Part shown: positions 9,892 through 19,873 of the stretch, one piece after another
Layout of the letters: every line of letters begins with the position of its first letter
How positions within the stretch are numbered: position 1 is the stretch's first letter
DNA from: Shewanella aestuarii
GTDB lineage: Bacteria > Pseudomonadota > Gammaproteobacteria > Enterobacterales > Shewanellaceae
Assembly: GCF_011765625.1 (NCBI RefSeq)
Contig: NZ_CP050313.1
Coordinates: 988,501 to 1,052,500 of the forward strand
DNA: 64,000 nucleotides
Direction of reading: 5' to 3'
Notes under the pieces: generated by a model
The model's database searches: none
Told to the model about the DNA's origin: nothing
What the model saw: only the letters and a program-made list of their open reading frames with translations
Translations under genes and position numbers: made by a program

Positions 9892-12800
9892 ATGATGAGC
9901 CTTTATAGAATAATAAAATTATCGGCAGTAACCTTATCATTAACTGCACTTTATGGTTGTGGTGGCGACTCAGCAGAACCAGGGGAAGTGCTACTAACTT
10001 GTAATATCCCTAACGTACCTAATGCTGCGGGGACAGAATGTGTGCCACCGCCGCCATTAAGTTGTCCTGCGCCGACTTTTCCAGATGCAAACAATGAAAA
10101 GTGTGAAGTAGGCTTTAACCCTAATTTGCCACTGCCAAGTGTGTTAGCTGGTCCTAATCAAGCGGTGCTTTATTACCATCGCAAGCAGGATAAAAATAAC
10201 ACCGAGTCAAATCCTAAGTATTCAGCCTATAAATTACATACTTGGAATAACGACAAATGTGATGCCTATGCACCGCCATTTGATAGCACTGACTGGGCCA
10301 ATGGCCATCGTTTTACTGGGGTGGATGAAGTCTATGGTGCTTATTGGGTTTTAGATCTAAAAGAAGGCTATGGAGAATGTGCTAATTTCATCATTCATGA
10401 TGGTGATGATAAGGCAATTTCATCGGGTGACTTAAGCATGAGCTTAGTAGCCTTTGCTGATGCAAATGCACCAGAAGCCATGTTTGATCGCGCAAACTTT
10501 ACCATTGATGGCGTAGGCGATATTTATGCTTACCCTATATTAGATACCGGTTTTTCAATTGATGGTGCCAGCGCGCACTGGCTAGATCAAAATACCTTTG
10601 TGTGGGACAAACCTGCAGAGGGTGTCAGTAAGTTTGTTATTCATCATTCAGAGATGGGTGAAATCGCCAGTGATGATGCGGGCAATATCAATGGTACTCA
10701 ACTTGAAGTTGTGCCAAGCACCTTAACCGACGCACAAAAAGCATTAGTGCCACATTTAGCTAATTGGCCTGCTTATGAAGCCGAGTTAACCGCTGATGAA
10801 GCGAAAGCCATAGCCAAAGGTCAGCTAGTGTTAGTGGCTTATGATGAAGACAACAAGCCATTAGTGGCAAGTAATGTACAGGTTGCCAAGGTGCTTGATG
10901 CACTTTATACCCAAGGGGACAATGATGCCGACGAGGTTTCATTGGGTATTATTTATGACGGCAATAGTATCACTAGCAAGGTTTGGGCGCCTACAGCCCA
11001 AATGGTTAATCTAAAAGTGTTTGATGCCAGCAAAAAACAAACCGCATCACACCCCATGACACTGGATAATCAAACCGGTATTTGGTCATATTCAGGTGGT
11101 ATGGAATTAGACCGCATGTACTACCGCTTTGAACTTAAGGTCTATCACCCCTTAACAGGAAAAGTAGAGTTACTTGAAGCAACTGACCCATACTCATTAA
11201 ATGTGTCAACTAATGGCCGTTATAGTCAGTTTGTTAATTTAAGTGATGATGATTTAAAACCTGAAGGTTGGGATGCTCATAGCATACCGACCATTGCTAA
11301 CGCAGAAGATGCGGTGATTTACGAAGGTCATGTACGTGACTTTAGTGCCCGTGATGAAAGTACCACAGCCGCCAACCGAGGTAAGTATTTAGCCTTTACT
11401 GAACAGGGCAGTGCCCCCGTTGAACATTTACGTACTTTAGCTGAAAACGGAGTAACTCACTTTCACTTACTACCGGTAAATGATATTGCCACAGTGAATG
11501 AAGATCCATCTGAGCGTATTGATATCACTGATACCTTAGGCGCGTTGTGCGACAAGATTGATGATAATGCTGCGGCATGTAAAACCGGCGATAAGTCAGC
11601 CACGATTGAATCGATTTTGGCTGATAACGCAGTAGGCTCGTTTGATACACAAGAGTTAGTGAATGCCATGCGAGGCTATGACAGCTTTAACTGGGGTTAC
11701 GATCCACAGCACTTTATTGCTCCTGAAGGCAGTTATGCCAGTGACGCAGATGGCGTGGCTCGAATTGTTGAATTACGAGCCATGAACCAAGCCTTACATG
11801 AGCTTGGTCTTAGGGTTGTGCTTGATGTGGTCTATAACCACACCAGTGCTTCAGGTTTATGGGATAACTCAGTGCTTGATAAAGTGGTGCCAGGGTATTA
11901 CCACCGTTATAACGAAGTAAGCGGTAAAATTGAAACATCAACTTGTTGTGATAACACAGCTACTGAACATCGAATGATGGACAAGTTTGTTACCGATTCA
12001 ATGGTTATTTGGGCTAAAGAATATGGTGTTGACAGCTTCCGCTTTGATGTTATGGGGCATATGCCCAAGTCGAGCATTTTAGCTGCGCGTGAAGCTGTAC
12101 AAGCGGTTGATCCGGATAACTACTTTTATGGCGAAGGTTGGAACTTTGGTGAAGTAGCCGACAACCGTTTATTCGAGCAAGCCGTACAAGCGAACATGGC
12201 GGGTAGCGAAGTTGGTACCTTTAACGACCGTATTCGTGAAGCCGTTCGTGGGGCGCTTTATTTGCTTCAGAGCAAAAAGATGACTACCTGCGTGACCAAG
12301 ATACATTGCGCTTGTCTATGGCTGGCAACTTACAAAACTATGTGCTTAAAGACTTTAACGGTAATTCAGCCAAAGGCAGTAGCTTTAGTTGGAACAGCCA
12401 GCCAACAGCATATGCGTTAGATCCTGCTGATAGCATTAACTATGTGTCAAAGCATGATAATGAAACCTTGTGGGATATTTTGCAGTATTCAAATGATGAA
12501 ACCTTATCATTAGCATCGCGAGTTCGGGTGCAGAATATTGCTGCAACCATTCCTTTACTCAGTCAAGGCATTCCATTTTTACAAATGGGAGGCGACATGC
12601 TGCGCTCAAAATCAATGGACCGCAATTCTTATGATTCTGGCGATTGGTTTAACTGGGTCGACTTTACTAAAGGAAGCAGTAATTGGAACGTTGGTTTGCC
12701 TCTAAAGCAAGATAATAACGCCAAAATGGCACAAATTATCAAAGCATCTGGCAACCCTAATTCCGCGACGTCTATGTCTGAAATTGAGTTTGCCTCTAGC

Positions 12801-14219
12801 GTGTTTAATGAGTTTTTATCTATCCGTAAATCCAGCCCATTACTGCGCTTAACAACTGAGCAAGATATTATTGATCGCGTTGGGTTTCATAATATCGGCA
12901 AGCGTCAAACTCAGGGCATAATCGTGATGAGTGTTGATGATGGCAGTGGATTAACTGACATCGATCCTATGGTTGATGCCATGGTGGTGATGATTAATGG
13001 CAGTAGTGTTGCTCAATCACATACAGTGGCAACGGCCTCGGGTTTTAGCTTGCATCCAACATTAATCAACTCCATTGACACCCAAGTGCAGTCAGCAAGC
13101 TTTAGTCAAGGCGACGGTGAAGGCACCTTTAACGTGCCAGCCTATACCACGGCGGTGTTTGTTAAAGCGCAAGGCGATACCCAAGGTGAAGGATTAAGTG
13201 CCACTGCTACTGCTGGTGCACCTGATGTTGTGCCCTTTGGTAGCACGCAGGTGTTTGTGCGTGGCGGTATGAACGGTTGGGGTGAGGTTGACGCATTTAG
13301 CTATATTGGTGCCGGTGAATATCGCGTTGCGATTACCCTAGCCGCAGGCGACTATGAGTTTAAAATAGCATCAGCAGACTGGAGTACAGTCGATTTTGGG
13401 GCGCTATCAGGTGATGTAGCAGGCGTTGATGAAGACCTTGCTGAGCCACTGGCCGCTAAAGGGGCTAATATGATCTTTAGCGCAACCACTGATGCAACCT
13501 ATGTGTTCTCGCTTGATGCATCAGATAAAACTAACCCTGTTCTAACCGTTTATAACCAAGAGCCCTTTGTTGGAACACCGATTTATATTCGTGGTGGCAT
13601 GAATGGTTGGGGTGAAGTCAATGAGCTAACTTATATGGGCGGCAGTATCTATCAAAGTCAAATTAGGGTTAATGCCGGAACTCATGAATTTAAAGTGGCC
13701 TCAGCGGACTGGTCAACTGTGGATTATGGCAGTGGTGAAGCCGACACTTCTGTTATTCTGGCTGAACCCAAATTACTGGCAGTAAAGGGTAGTAATTTGA
13801 ATGTCACTTTTGATAGCGATGCTGAATATACATTCACTTTTGACATGAGCAATCGTAACGAACCCACATTAACCGTGAATAAAACCGAGATGTTTGCAGG
13901 CAATACGGTTTATATCCGCGGTGGCATGAATGGCTGGGGAGAAGTGGATGTATTAACCTATCAAGGCGCATCGGTTTACAGTGTCGATATCGCTTTAGTT
14001 GCGGGTAATAATGAGTTTAAAGTGGCTACAGCTGATTGGTCTACTGTCGACTTTGGCGCTATTGCCGGTGATGAAGTGGTTGTTGAAGGAGCCACCAAAA
14101 CCTTAGCTAAAAAAGGCGCTAACTTGCATTTCGATGCACCCAACGATGGCGTTTATCGCTTTACTATTTCCGGCCCCAGTAGTGATTCACTAAGTTTGGT
14201 GGTGAGCTCGGTAAATTAA
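9892..14219 (+). pseudogene. Surface pullulanase (GH13), frameshifted at a G run
   Basis: Two overlapping frames (9892-12420 and 12306-14219) together encode one pullulanase of about 1442 residues; the frame is lost at the four-G run 12250-12253, where a fifth G would restore GGC GCT TTA TTT. The N-terminus is a lipoprotein signal (LYGCGG). Domains in order: a CBM41-like starch-binding module (about 85-190), an N2-like domain, CBM48 (about 350-460), and GH13 with FNWGYDP (about 600), LDVVYNH (644-650), nucleophile Asp719 in FRFDV, acid/base Glu748 in YGEGW, and Asp856 in SKHDNE after the shift. Three repeat modules end the protein. Read as is, the product stops after an out-of-frame tail and lacks Asp856. 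It would cleave alpha-1,6 bonds in pullulan or limit dextrins for uptake by the adjacent receptor. Confidence 0.9.
13246..14216 (+). repeat. Three tandem starch-binding-like modules in the pullulanase C-terminus
   Basis: Three copies of about 105 residues begin near 13246, 13576 and 13906. Each opens with Y/F-I/V-RGGMNGWGEV and contains EFKxA(S/T)ADWSTVD. The spacing is about 330 bases. The fold looks like a small beta-sandwich starch-binding module; its CAZy family cannot be fixed by eye. Confidence 0.85.
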
Positions 14220-14237
14220 TTGAAAGAAAACTTGAAC

Positions 14238-14262
14238 AAACTCAGCTGCGGCTGAGTTTGTG
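14238..14262 (+). terminator. Hairpin after the pullulanase gene
   Basis: AAACTCAGC-TGCG-GCTGAGTTT follows the stop codon by about 20 bases, but the downstream run is only GTGGTTTTT, so it is a moderate terminator. Confidence 0.65.
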
Positions 14263-14658
14263 GTTTTTGGCACCGTAAAAATGGTATTTTATTGAATTTA
14301 TAATATTAATTTATTTTCATGTATTTTTACTGTTGAGTGAAAAATAGCTTGTTATTCACTGATTCTGACTTATTTTTAAACGAAATAAGAAAGCCCACTA
14401 AAGTTGCAACCAAAGATGCTTGTATGTGTCTATACTTAGTGTGTATGGTGGTTATACACCTATTGGCTTACAAGTTTGTTATTAGAACCAAATTAGTACC
14501 AAGCGAAATACAGAATTAAATTACAGTTGTGACGATATCTTCATTTTTGACACTTTGGTGATTTAATCCTTGTGATCTACTGCAAATGCCCCAAGTTCTT
14601 ATTATGTCACTATTTAATTACAGCATAATAAGACAGTTATATAAGTTAAGGATTCTTT
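14263..14658. other. Gene-poor leader of hpf
   Basis: A 60-codon frame at 14337-14519 has no ribosome-binding site and no recognisable protein features, so I do not call it. AAGGA at about 14648 is the hpf ribosome-binding site. Nothing else is evident. Confidence 0.55.
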
Positions 14659-15018
14659 ATGAAAATAAATCTTTCTGGTCACCACGTAGATGTTACTGAT
14701 GTTGTAAAACAACATGTCGAAGAAAAATTCACTAAACTTGCAAGTCACTTTCCAACCCTTATTTCATTAGACATCATCATTGCTAAAGAACATGGTGAAT
14801 TTGATGTAGAGATCAGCACTAATTATGAAGGTAGTCGCATCGCTGCTAAGGGCGTTGATGCGGTTATGTATCCAGCAATTGCGAGTGCAGCCAAAAAGCT
14901 AGATGCTGCACTTAAACACCGTAAAGGCCAGTTAAAAGCTGATTTGCATGCCAAGCCTGAGGTTACCGCGCCTGAAATTGCTTATGAAAAAATTCAAGAA
15001 ATGGATTTAACTAAATAA
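14659..15018 (+). CDS. hpf: Ribosome hibernation-promoting factor (short HPF/RaiA type)
   Basis: The 119-residue protein matches the short HPF/YfiA family: MKINLSGHHVDVTDVVKQHV at the start, then the alternating beta-alpha pattern, DVEISTNYEG, and an AAxKLDAALKHRKGQLK helix. It binds the decoding centre of the 30S subunit and holds ribosomes inactive in stationary phase. The length is near that of E. coli YfiA/HPF, without the long C-terminal dimerisation domain. It is a single-gene unit, ending at a bidirectional terminator shared with yebC. Confidence 0.93.
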   Translation: MKINLSGHHVDVTDVVKQHVEEKFTKLASHFPTLISLDIIIAKEHGEFDVEISTNYEGSRIAAKGVDAVMYPAIASAAKKLDAALKHRKGQLKADLHAKPEVTAPEIAYEKIQEMDLTK

Positions 15019-15036
15019 ATTAATAGCTTAATAAAT

Positions 15037-15066
15037 AAAAAACGCAGCCTAAGCTGCGTTTTTTAT
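15037..15066. terminator. Bidirectional terminator between hpf and yebC
   Basis: AAAACGCAGC-CTAA-GCTGCGTTTT is flanked by further As and Ts and lies between two convergent genes. Confidence 0.92.
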
Positions 15067-15095
15067 TGGATTAACGAGGACTTGAGCCCTCATGA

Positions 15096-15818
15096 TTAAT
15101 CGTTAATTTCAGCGTTATGATAAATGTTTTGTACATCATCACAATCTTCAAGTGCTGCAATAAATTTGTCGAAACTTTCAATGTCTTCACCCGTGATTTC
15201 AGTCATGGTTTGTGGCACAAAAGATAAGTTTTCAACTTTAAAGTCAATGTCTGGCATGGCTTCAGTGAGTGCGATTTTGACATTGTTAAACTCAGATACC
15301 GGTGCAAATACACTGATTAAGCCATCTTCGGCTTCCACATCGGTAACATCCACATCGGCCATCATTAGCAAATCAAGAATGGCTTCATCATCGTCACCAT
15401 CAAAGACGAATACAGCTTGATGCTCGAACATGTGGCCAACAGTACCTGGACTGCCTAATTTTGCATCGTTTTTAACGAATGCTTGGCGCACTTGCGTAAA
15501 GGTACGATTACCATTGTCGGTTAAACAGTCAACAATCACCATACACCCACCAGGGCCAAAACCTTCGTAACGTGCAGTATCATAATCTTCACCGCCGCCG
15601 CCGCGTGCTTTTTCAATAGCGCGGTCGATAACGTGCGCAGGAACTTGGTCCTTTTTAGCACGTGAAATTAAGCTGCGAAGTGATAAGTTGCCATCTGGGT
15701 CAACGCCACCTTGTTTCGCGCATACGTAAATTTCTTTTCCGTAGCGTGAATAAAGGCGAGTTTTTTGACCGGCAGTTTTGGCCATAGATTCTTTACGGTT
15801 TTGGTATGCTCTGCCCAT
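15096..15818 (-). CDS. yebC: YebC/PmpR/TACO1-family regulator
   Basis: The 240-residue product begins [19 protein letters not shown] and contains [29 protein letters not shown] and [13 protein letters not shown] blocks that are diagnostic of YebC. Family members act as DNA-binding regulators or as translation factors that relieve ribosome stalling; the sequence does not decide which. Gammaproteobacterial yebC often sits next to ruvC; here it is alone, convergent with hpf, which fits the second YebC paralogue (YeeN-like) found in many species. Confidence 0.93.
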   Translation of the reverse strand: MGRAYQNRKESMAKTAGQKTRLYSRYGKEIYVCAKQGGVDPDGNLSLRSLISRAKKDQVPAHVIDRAIEKARGGGGEDYDTARYEGFGPGGCMVIVDCLTDNGNRTFTQVRQAFVKNDAKLGSPGTVGHMFEHQAVFVFDGDDDEAILDLLMMADVDVTDVEAEDGLISVFAPVSEFNNVKIALTEAMPDIDFKVENLSFVPQTMTEITGEDIESFDKFIAALEDCDDVQNIYHNAEIND

Positions 15819-16139
15819 CTTGATCTCGTTTAAGTATATTTAACGTCAAATTGCCGTCGATTCTAACAGGAATCTATCAGGCTGTTTAGTGTCGTTCTAA
15901 AATTAAAAAGTATCAAACTTGAATTAAATATCAGAAAACGGATCTTTTACGCAAAATAAAGCACTATCTATTGAATAACTTCCCAGTGTGCGTATTATCA
16001 ACAACAGTGTTTGCTCGTCACATTTGTTAAACAAGCTCTTGACAACTGTTGGGTTCATTAGGGTTGGTCGTACCTGCACTTGTAAATTGCTTATTGAAAC
16101 CTAAACTTAACCAGTAACTACTGGTATTGAGAACATAAT
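15819..16139. other. Divergent intergenic region
   Basis: No gene is visible. A TTGACA occurs at 16039-16044 without a convincing -10 at proper spacing. Confidence 0.5.
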
Positions 16140-16400
16140 ATGAAACCTGAATCTGAGCGTGAGCAAAATACTACTCAGTCACCGTCACTTGCTACTGTGA
16201 CAGTATTATATTACGAGGCACCTGTTGGCCTTGAAATGCATAATGCGGTTTTAACTGATTTACCATTTAGCCAATCTGGCCGAGTGATGATCCCTAATTC
16301 GTTTAGAGAAGGAAAATCTATTATTGCTGTGCTTGAAGGTGAGTGCACCATCTTAAATGCGTTAGGGGAAAGGGTCTATTCTCAGCGCGTTCTTAGCTAA
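16140..16400 (+). CDS. Small conserved protein, TIGR02922-like
   Basis: The 86-residue protein has a polar N-terminus then ATVTVLYYEAPVGLEMHNAV, GRVMIPNSFREGKSIIAVLE and GECTILNALGERVYS. This resembles the small TIGR02922 family that I recall from Shewanella and Colwellia, whose function is unknown. No membrane segment or signal peptide is present. It ends at a bidirectional terminator shared with the convergent TetR gene. Confidence 0.75.
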   Translation: MKPESEREQNTTQSPSLATVTVLYYEAPVGLEMHNAVLTDLPFSQSGRVMIPNSFREGKSIIAVLEGECTILNALGERVYSQRVLS

Positions 16401-16426
16401 ATGAAATGATGATTTGTACGCAAACC

Positions 16427-16455
16427 AAATGACGCGAATATGCGTCATTTTCAGT
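16427..16455. terminator. Bidirectional terminator
   Basis: AAATGACGC-GAATAT-GCGTCATTT lies between two convergent stop codons. Confidence 0.8.
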
Positions 16456-16465
16456 TTTACTCGCT

Positions 16466-17053
16466 TTATCGAAACGGCGTGATGCTTGCAAATAACTTAT
16501 CAGCTAAAGGCTGTAACACGTCTGCCGTAGGATGAGTGTGTGCAAAGGTGCGTAAGCCGTAAATCCCCATCATTAGATACTGAGCCTGTAATTGGCTGTC
16601 TGATTGATTATCAATTAACCCTTGTGATTTTGCCTGCTCTAGTATGCTTTCAATCCCCTGTTGCCAAATGAGTAAATTTCCTTGTATTAATTGACTAATT
16701 TCTTCATCTTGTTCGCCAATTTCATTTAATGCTTTAGTGAGTAAACACGCTTGAGTTGCATCGCAACTGAGGCACTCTTGTACAATCTGGTCTAAGTAAC
16801 ATTTTAAGTTATGTAATGGACTGTCTTGGTTATCAAAAAACTGCGCAAACTGAGCGATTCTATCTTGGTTGTATTGTTCAATGGCCGCCAGTAGTAAGCC
16901 CTTTTTGTTGTCAAATGCGCAATAAATTGACCCCGGGTGTAAACCCGTTGCTTTGGTGAGATCTTGCATACTGGTTTTAGCATAGCCTTTGACCATAAAG
17001 GCACGCATGGCAGCACGCAGTACGTTTTGGCGATCAAATTCAGCGTTTCTCAT
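16466..17053 (-). CDS. TetR-family repressor, NemR-like
   Basis: The 195-residue protein has an N-terminal TetR helix-turn-helix (residues about 8-55, with AFMVKGYAKTSMQDLTKATG and HPGSIYCAFDNKKGLL), then a helical ligand-binding domain. Several cysteines occur in the middle (ECLSCDATQACL), which could sense electrophiles as NemR does, though this is inference. It is divergently transcribed from an old yellow enzyme gene, and the shared 160-base gap carries three matching palindromes, so autoregulation and control of that gene are likely. Confidence 0.88.
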   Translation of the reverse strand: MRNAEFDRQNVLRAAMRAFMVKGYAKTSMQDLTKATGLHPGSIYCAFDNKKGLLLAAIEQYNQDRIAQFAQFFDNQDSPLHNLKCYLDQIVQECLSCDATQACLLTKALNEIGEQDEEISQLIQGNLLIWQQGIESILEQAKSQGLIDNQSDSQLQAQYLMMGIYGLRTFAHTHPTADVLQPLADKLFASITPFR

Positions 17054-17134
17054 GGTTATTAGCCTTTCACTTTTGTGGCATGTTCGCAGTATACAAACGA
17101 AGCATTTTAAACGGATGTTGAATTCTATCTAATT

Positions 17135-17201
17135 TTGAATGTTTATTCAAAATCAACTTGAATGAGCGTTCAAATAAGATTATCTTGAACGCATATTCAA
17201 G
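17135..17201. promoter_or_regulatory. Three-palindrome operator array of the TetR regulator
   Basis: Three 16-bp sites match TTGAA-N6-TTCAA: TTGAATGTTTATTCAA at 17135-17150, TTGAATGAGCGTTCAA at 17158-17173 and TTGAACGCATATTCAA at 17185-17200. Centre spacings are 23 and 27 bases. The third site ends just before the AAGGAGG ribosome-binding site of the reductase gene, so bound repressor would block its promoter. Confidence 0.82.
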
Positions 17202-17214
17202 AAAGGAGGCTGAC

Positions 17215-18258
17215 ATGACAGCGAATTTATTCCAACCCTATACCCTTAATCACACCCTAACTTTAACTAATAAAATTTTAATGGCGCCATTGACTCGCTG
17301 CATGGCAGACGAAAATCTTGTGCCAACTCAAGCCATGGCTGATTACTATGCTCGTCGTGCCGAAGCGGGTTTAATTATCAGTGAAGCGACCATTATTCGC
17401 CCAGACGGTCAAGGTTATCCAAATACCCCAGGTTTGTTCAGTACTGAGCAAATTCAAGGATGGCAAAATGTCACTCAAGCGGTACATGCCAATGGCGGCA
17501 AAATTTTTGCGCAGCTATGGCATACCGGTCGGGTAGCTCATCCTCATTTTTTTGGTGGCGGTGACGTGTTGTCGGCATCAGCACAAGCGGTTGAAGGCAG
17601 TGTGCCGCGTATGCGTGAGTTAACTTACCAAACACCAAAGGCTGCGACGTTAGAAGATATTGAAGGTCTTGTTAGTGATTATGCACAAGCTGCCGCTAAT
17701 GCGATGGAAGCAGGATTTGACGGCGTTGAAATTCACGGTGCTAATGGGTATTTAATTGACCAATTTTTACATTACGACAGTAACCGTCGTGATGATGAGT
17801 ACGGACAAACCCCTGAAAACATGTCTCGTTTTGCTCTTGAAGTGGTTGATGCCATCATCGCGCGTATTGGCGCAGACCGCACCGCGTTACGTGTATCACC
17901 TGGTGCGTATTTCAATATGGGTACCGATGCGCGAGATCGAGCGGTATTTGATTATTTATTACCAGAATTGGCTAAGCGTAATTTAGCTTATGTTCATGCC
18001 GGTATCTTTGATGATGCAATGGAATTTGATTATTTAGATGGCCGCGTATCCAGCTATTTACGTAAAGTCTATCCAAAAACGTTAGTTGGCGTAGGTAGCT
18101 ATAGTGCCGAAACAGGCGCTGCAGCCATTGCTGAAAGTAAGTTTGACTTATTGGCTATTGGTCGTCCCTTTATTGCGAATCCGGATTACGTTGCTAAAGT
18201 ACGTAATGGCGAGGCCGTGGTTGAATACAATGATGCGATGTTAGCTGAGTTGGTTTAG
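17215..18258 (+). CDS. nemA: Old yellow enzyme, N-ethylmaleimide reductase-like
   Basis: The start is the ATG at 17215, preceded by AAGGAGG at 17203-17209; the longer TTG-initiated frame would run through the operator. The 347-residue protein is an FMN-dependent ene-reductase of the OYE family: MAPLTRCMA near the N-terminus, AQLWHTGRVAHP, the active-site VEIHGANGYLIDQFLHY (His/Asn pair), SNRRDDEYG, and the FMN phosphate region VGSYSAETG/LLAIGRPFIANPD. It reduces activated alkenes, maleimides and nitro compounds with NAD(P)H. Divergent placement from the TetR gene matches the E. coli nemR-nemA logic. Confidence 0.92.
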   Translation: MTANLFQPYTLNHTLTLTNKILMAPLTRCMADENLVPTQAMADYYARRAEAGLIISEATIIRPDGQGYPNTPGLFSTEQIQGWQNVTQAVHANGGKIFAQLWHTGRVAHPHFFGGGDVLSASAQAVEGSVPRMRELTYQTPKAATLEDIEGLVSDYAQAAANAMEAGFDGVEIHGANGYLIDQFLHYDSNRRDDEYGQTPENMSRFALEVVDAIIARIGADRTALRVSPGAYFNMGTDARDRAVFDYLLPELAKRNLAYVHAGIFDDAMEFDYLDGRVSSYLRKVYPKTLVGVGSYSAETGAAAIAESKFDLLAIGRPFIANPDYVAKVRNGEAVVEYNDAMLAELV

Positions 18259-18321
18259 GGACTTTTAGTTGAGTAAATAAAATGCACACCACGCCGTTTG
18301 CTTGGTGAGTATTCTATCTTA

Positions 18322-18350
18322 GCCACTCCATTTGAGTGGCTTCATTTTAT
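18322..18350 (+). terminator. Terminator of the nemA-like gene
   Basis: GCCACTC-CATTT-GAGTGGC is followed by TTCATTTTATT. Confidence 0.75.
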
Positions 18351-18459
18351 TGGTTGATTAGCCGGTCATCTGACAGCCCATCATTTGCCATAGGCTAGCC
18401 GCTTCTTTACAATCGCGCCTTCATATTGTTTCAGCGGTTAGTTTTAAATGAGGTTATTG

Positions 18460-19797
18460 ATGAATTCAGCATCGTTGCACACACTCGCACAGCTTGAGTC
18501 GGGTGAACTTAAAGGCGTAAACCATCTACAAATAGCTGAAAACTTAACAGTGTTTCCTCGGAGTATATTTACCTTAGCTGACACGCTGGAAGTGCTCGAT
18601 TTATCAAATAACCAGCTTTCAAGTTTGCCAGATGATTTTGATCAGCTAACGCAACTGAAAATTCTGTTCTTATCGCAAAACCAATTTCGCTCATTACCTA
18701 CCGTGCTAGGTCGTTGCCCTAAGTTGGAAATGATTGGTTTTAAGGCCAATCAACTCTCTGAGTTAGCGCCAAATGCATTGCCTAAACAAACCCGCTGGTT
18801 AATTTTAACTGACAATCAACTCACCCAGTTACCTGACTCAATGGGAGATTTAACCCAGCTTAAAAAACTGGCATTAGCGGGAAACAAACTGACTTGCTTA
18901 CCCAGTAGCATGGCGAATTGCCGCGAGTTAGAACTACTACGCTTGTCAGCTAATCAGTTAACCGCACTGCCAGACTGGTTAGTGACCTTGCCCAAGCTAG
19001 CTTGGTTAGCCTTTGCGGGGAATCATTTTAGTCATGTGGATGTATGCCAAAATAACACTGTACCTATGCTTGACCTTGAGCATATAGACTTGATTGAGCC
19101 GATAGGTCAGGGGGCTTCAGGAGTGATTTACCGTGCCGCCTGGCATAAACAGCCAAGCGGTTTTCCTGCTATGACAGCCGTTAAAATCTTTAAGGGCGCG
19201 ATTACCAGTGATGGTTACCCAGCGGATGAACTAGATTGCTGCTTAACCACAGGGTTACATAGCAACTTGATTAAAGTGATTGGACAAATTAACCAAGCAG
19301 GGCAGTTAGGCTTAGTGATGGAACTTATCCCAGCAGGCTTTAGTAACCTTGGTTTACCGCCATCTCTTGCCACTTGTACCCGAGACATCTTTGCTGATGG
19401 AACTCGTTTTGGTATTAATGCAATTTTAACCATTGCATTGCAAATGAGCGAAACCTTACATCATATGCACCAGCAACATATTAGCCATGGTGATATTTAT
19501 GCCCATAACATTATGGTTAATCAACAAAATGATGTGTTATTTGGTGACTTTGGTGCAGCATCTAACTTAGCAAGATTAAATGCTTTTCAGCAGCAGATGA
19601 TCGCCCAAATCGAAGTGCGCGCGTTTGGTTGTTTGCTTGATGATTTATTGCAGCAGCTTGAGCCGGTTGAAAATGCGCAAGATAAAGCGTTAATGGCAAA
19701 CTTAACTCAGCTATCAAGCCAGTGCATGTCGTTAGACATCACTCATCGACCTAGTTTTGCTGAAATTACTCAAGCGCTTACAAAACGTTTAAGTTAA
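18460..19797 (+). CDS. Leucine-rich repeat protein fused to a Ser/Thr-type protein kinase
   Basis: I prefer the ATG at 18460 (445 residues), because GAGG lies 5-6 bases before it; an in-frame ATG at 18448 has no such site. Residues about 20-190 form six or so leucine-rich repeats of the LxxLxLSxNQLxxLP type. Residues about 205-440 are a eukaryotic-like kinase: glycine loop IGQGASGVIY, lysine in TAVKIFKG, catalytic loop HGDIYAHNIM (HGD in place of HRD) and DFG in FGDFGAA. No membrane segment is seen, so it is a cytosolic kinase with an N-terminal recognition domain. The partner is unknown. Neighbours give no pathway. Confidence 0.9.
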   Translation: MNSASLHTLAQLESGELKGVNHLQIAENLTVFPRSIFTLADTLEVLDLSNNQLSSLPDDFDQLTQLKILFLSQNQFRSLPTVLGRCPKLEMIGFKANQLSELAPNALPKQTRWLILTDNQLTQLPDSMGDLTQLKKLALAGNKLTCLPSSMANCRELELLRLSANQLTALPDWLVTLPKLAWLAFAGNHFSHVDVCQNNTVPMLDLEHIDLIEPIGQGASGVIYRAAWHKQPSGFPAMTAVKIFKGAITSDGYPADELDCCLTTGLHSNLIKVIGQINQAGQLGLVMELIPAGFSNLGLPPSLATCTRDIFADGTRFGINAILTIALQMSETLHHMHQQHISHGDIYAHNIMVNQQNDVLFGDFGAASNLARLNAFQQQMIAQIEVRAFGCLLDDLLQQLEPVENAQDKALMANLTQLSSQCMSLDITHRPSFAEITQALTKRLS

Positions 19798-19873
19798 GGC
19801 ATTATTGGCGCTGAGATTAACTGGGCAGTGATTACAATCGTATTGACTTCGGTACTGCGTTGGAGCAATTGGG

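Noticed and set aside
14337..14519. 60-codon frame downstream of the pullulanase gene
   Set aside because: No ribosome-binding site, no recognisable protein pattern apart from one hydrophobic stretch, and it lies in an AT-rich spacer.
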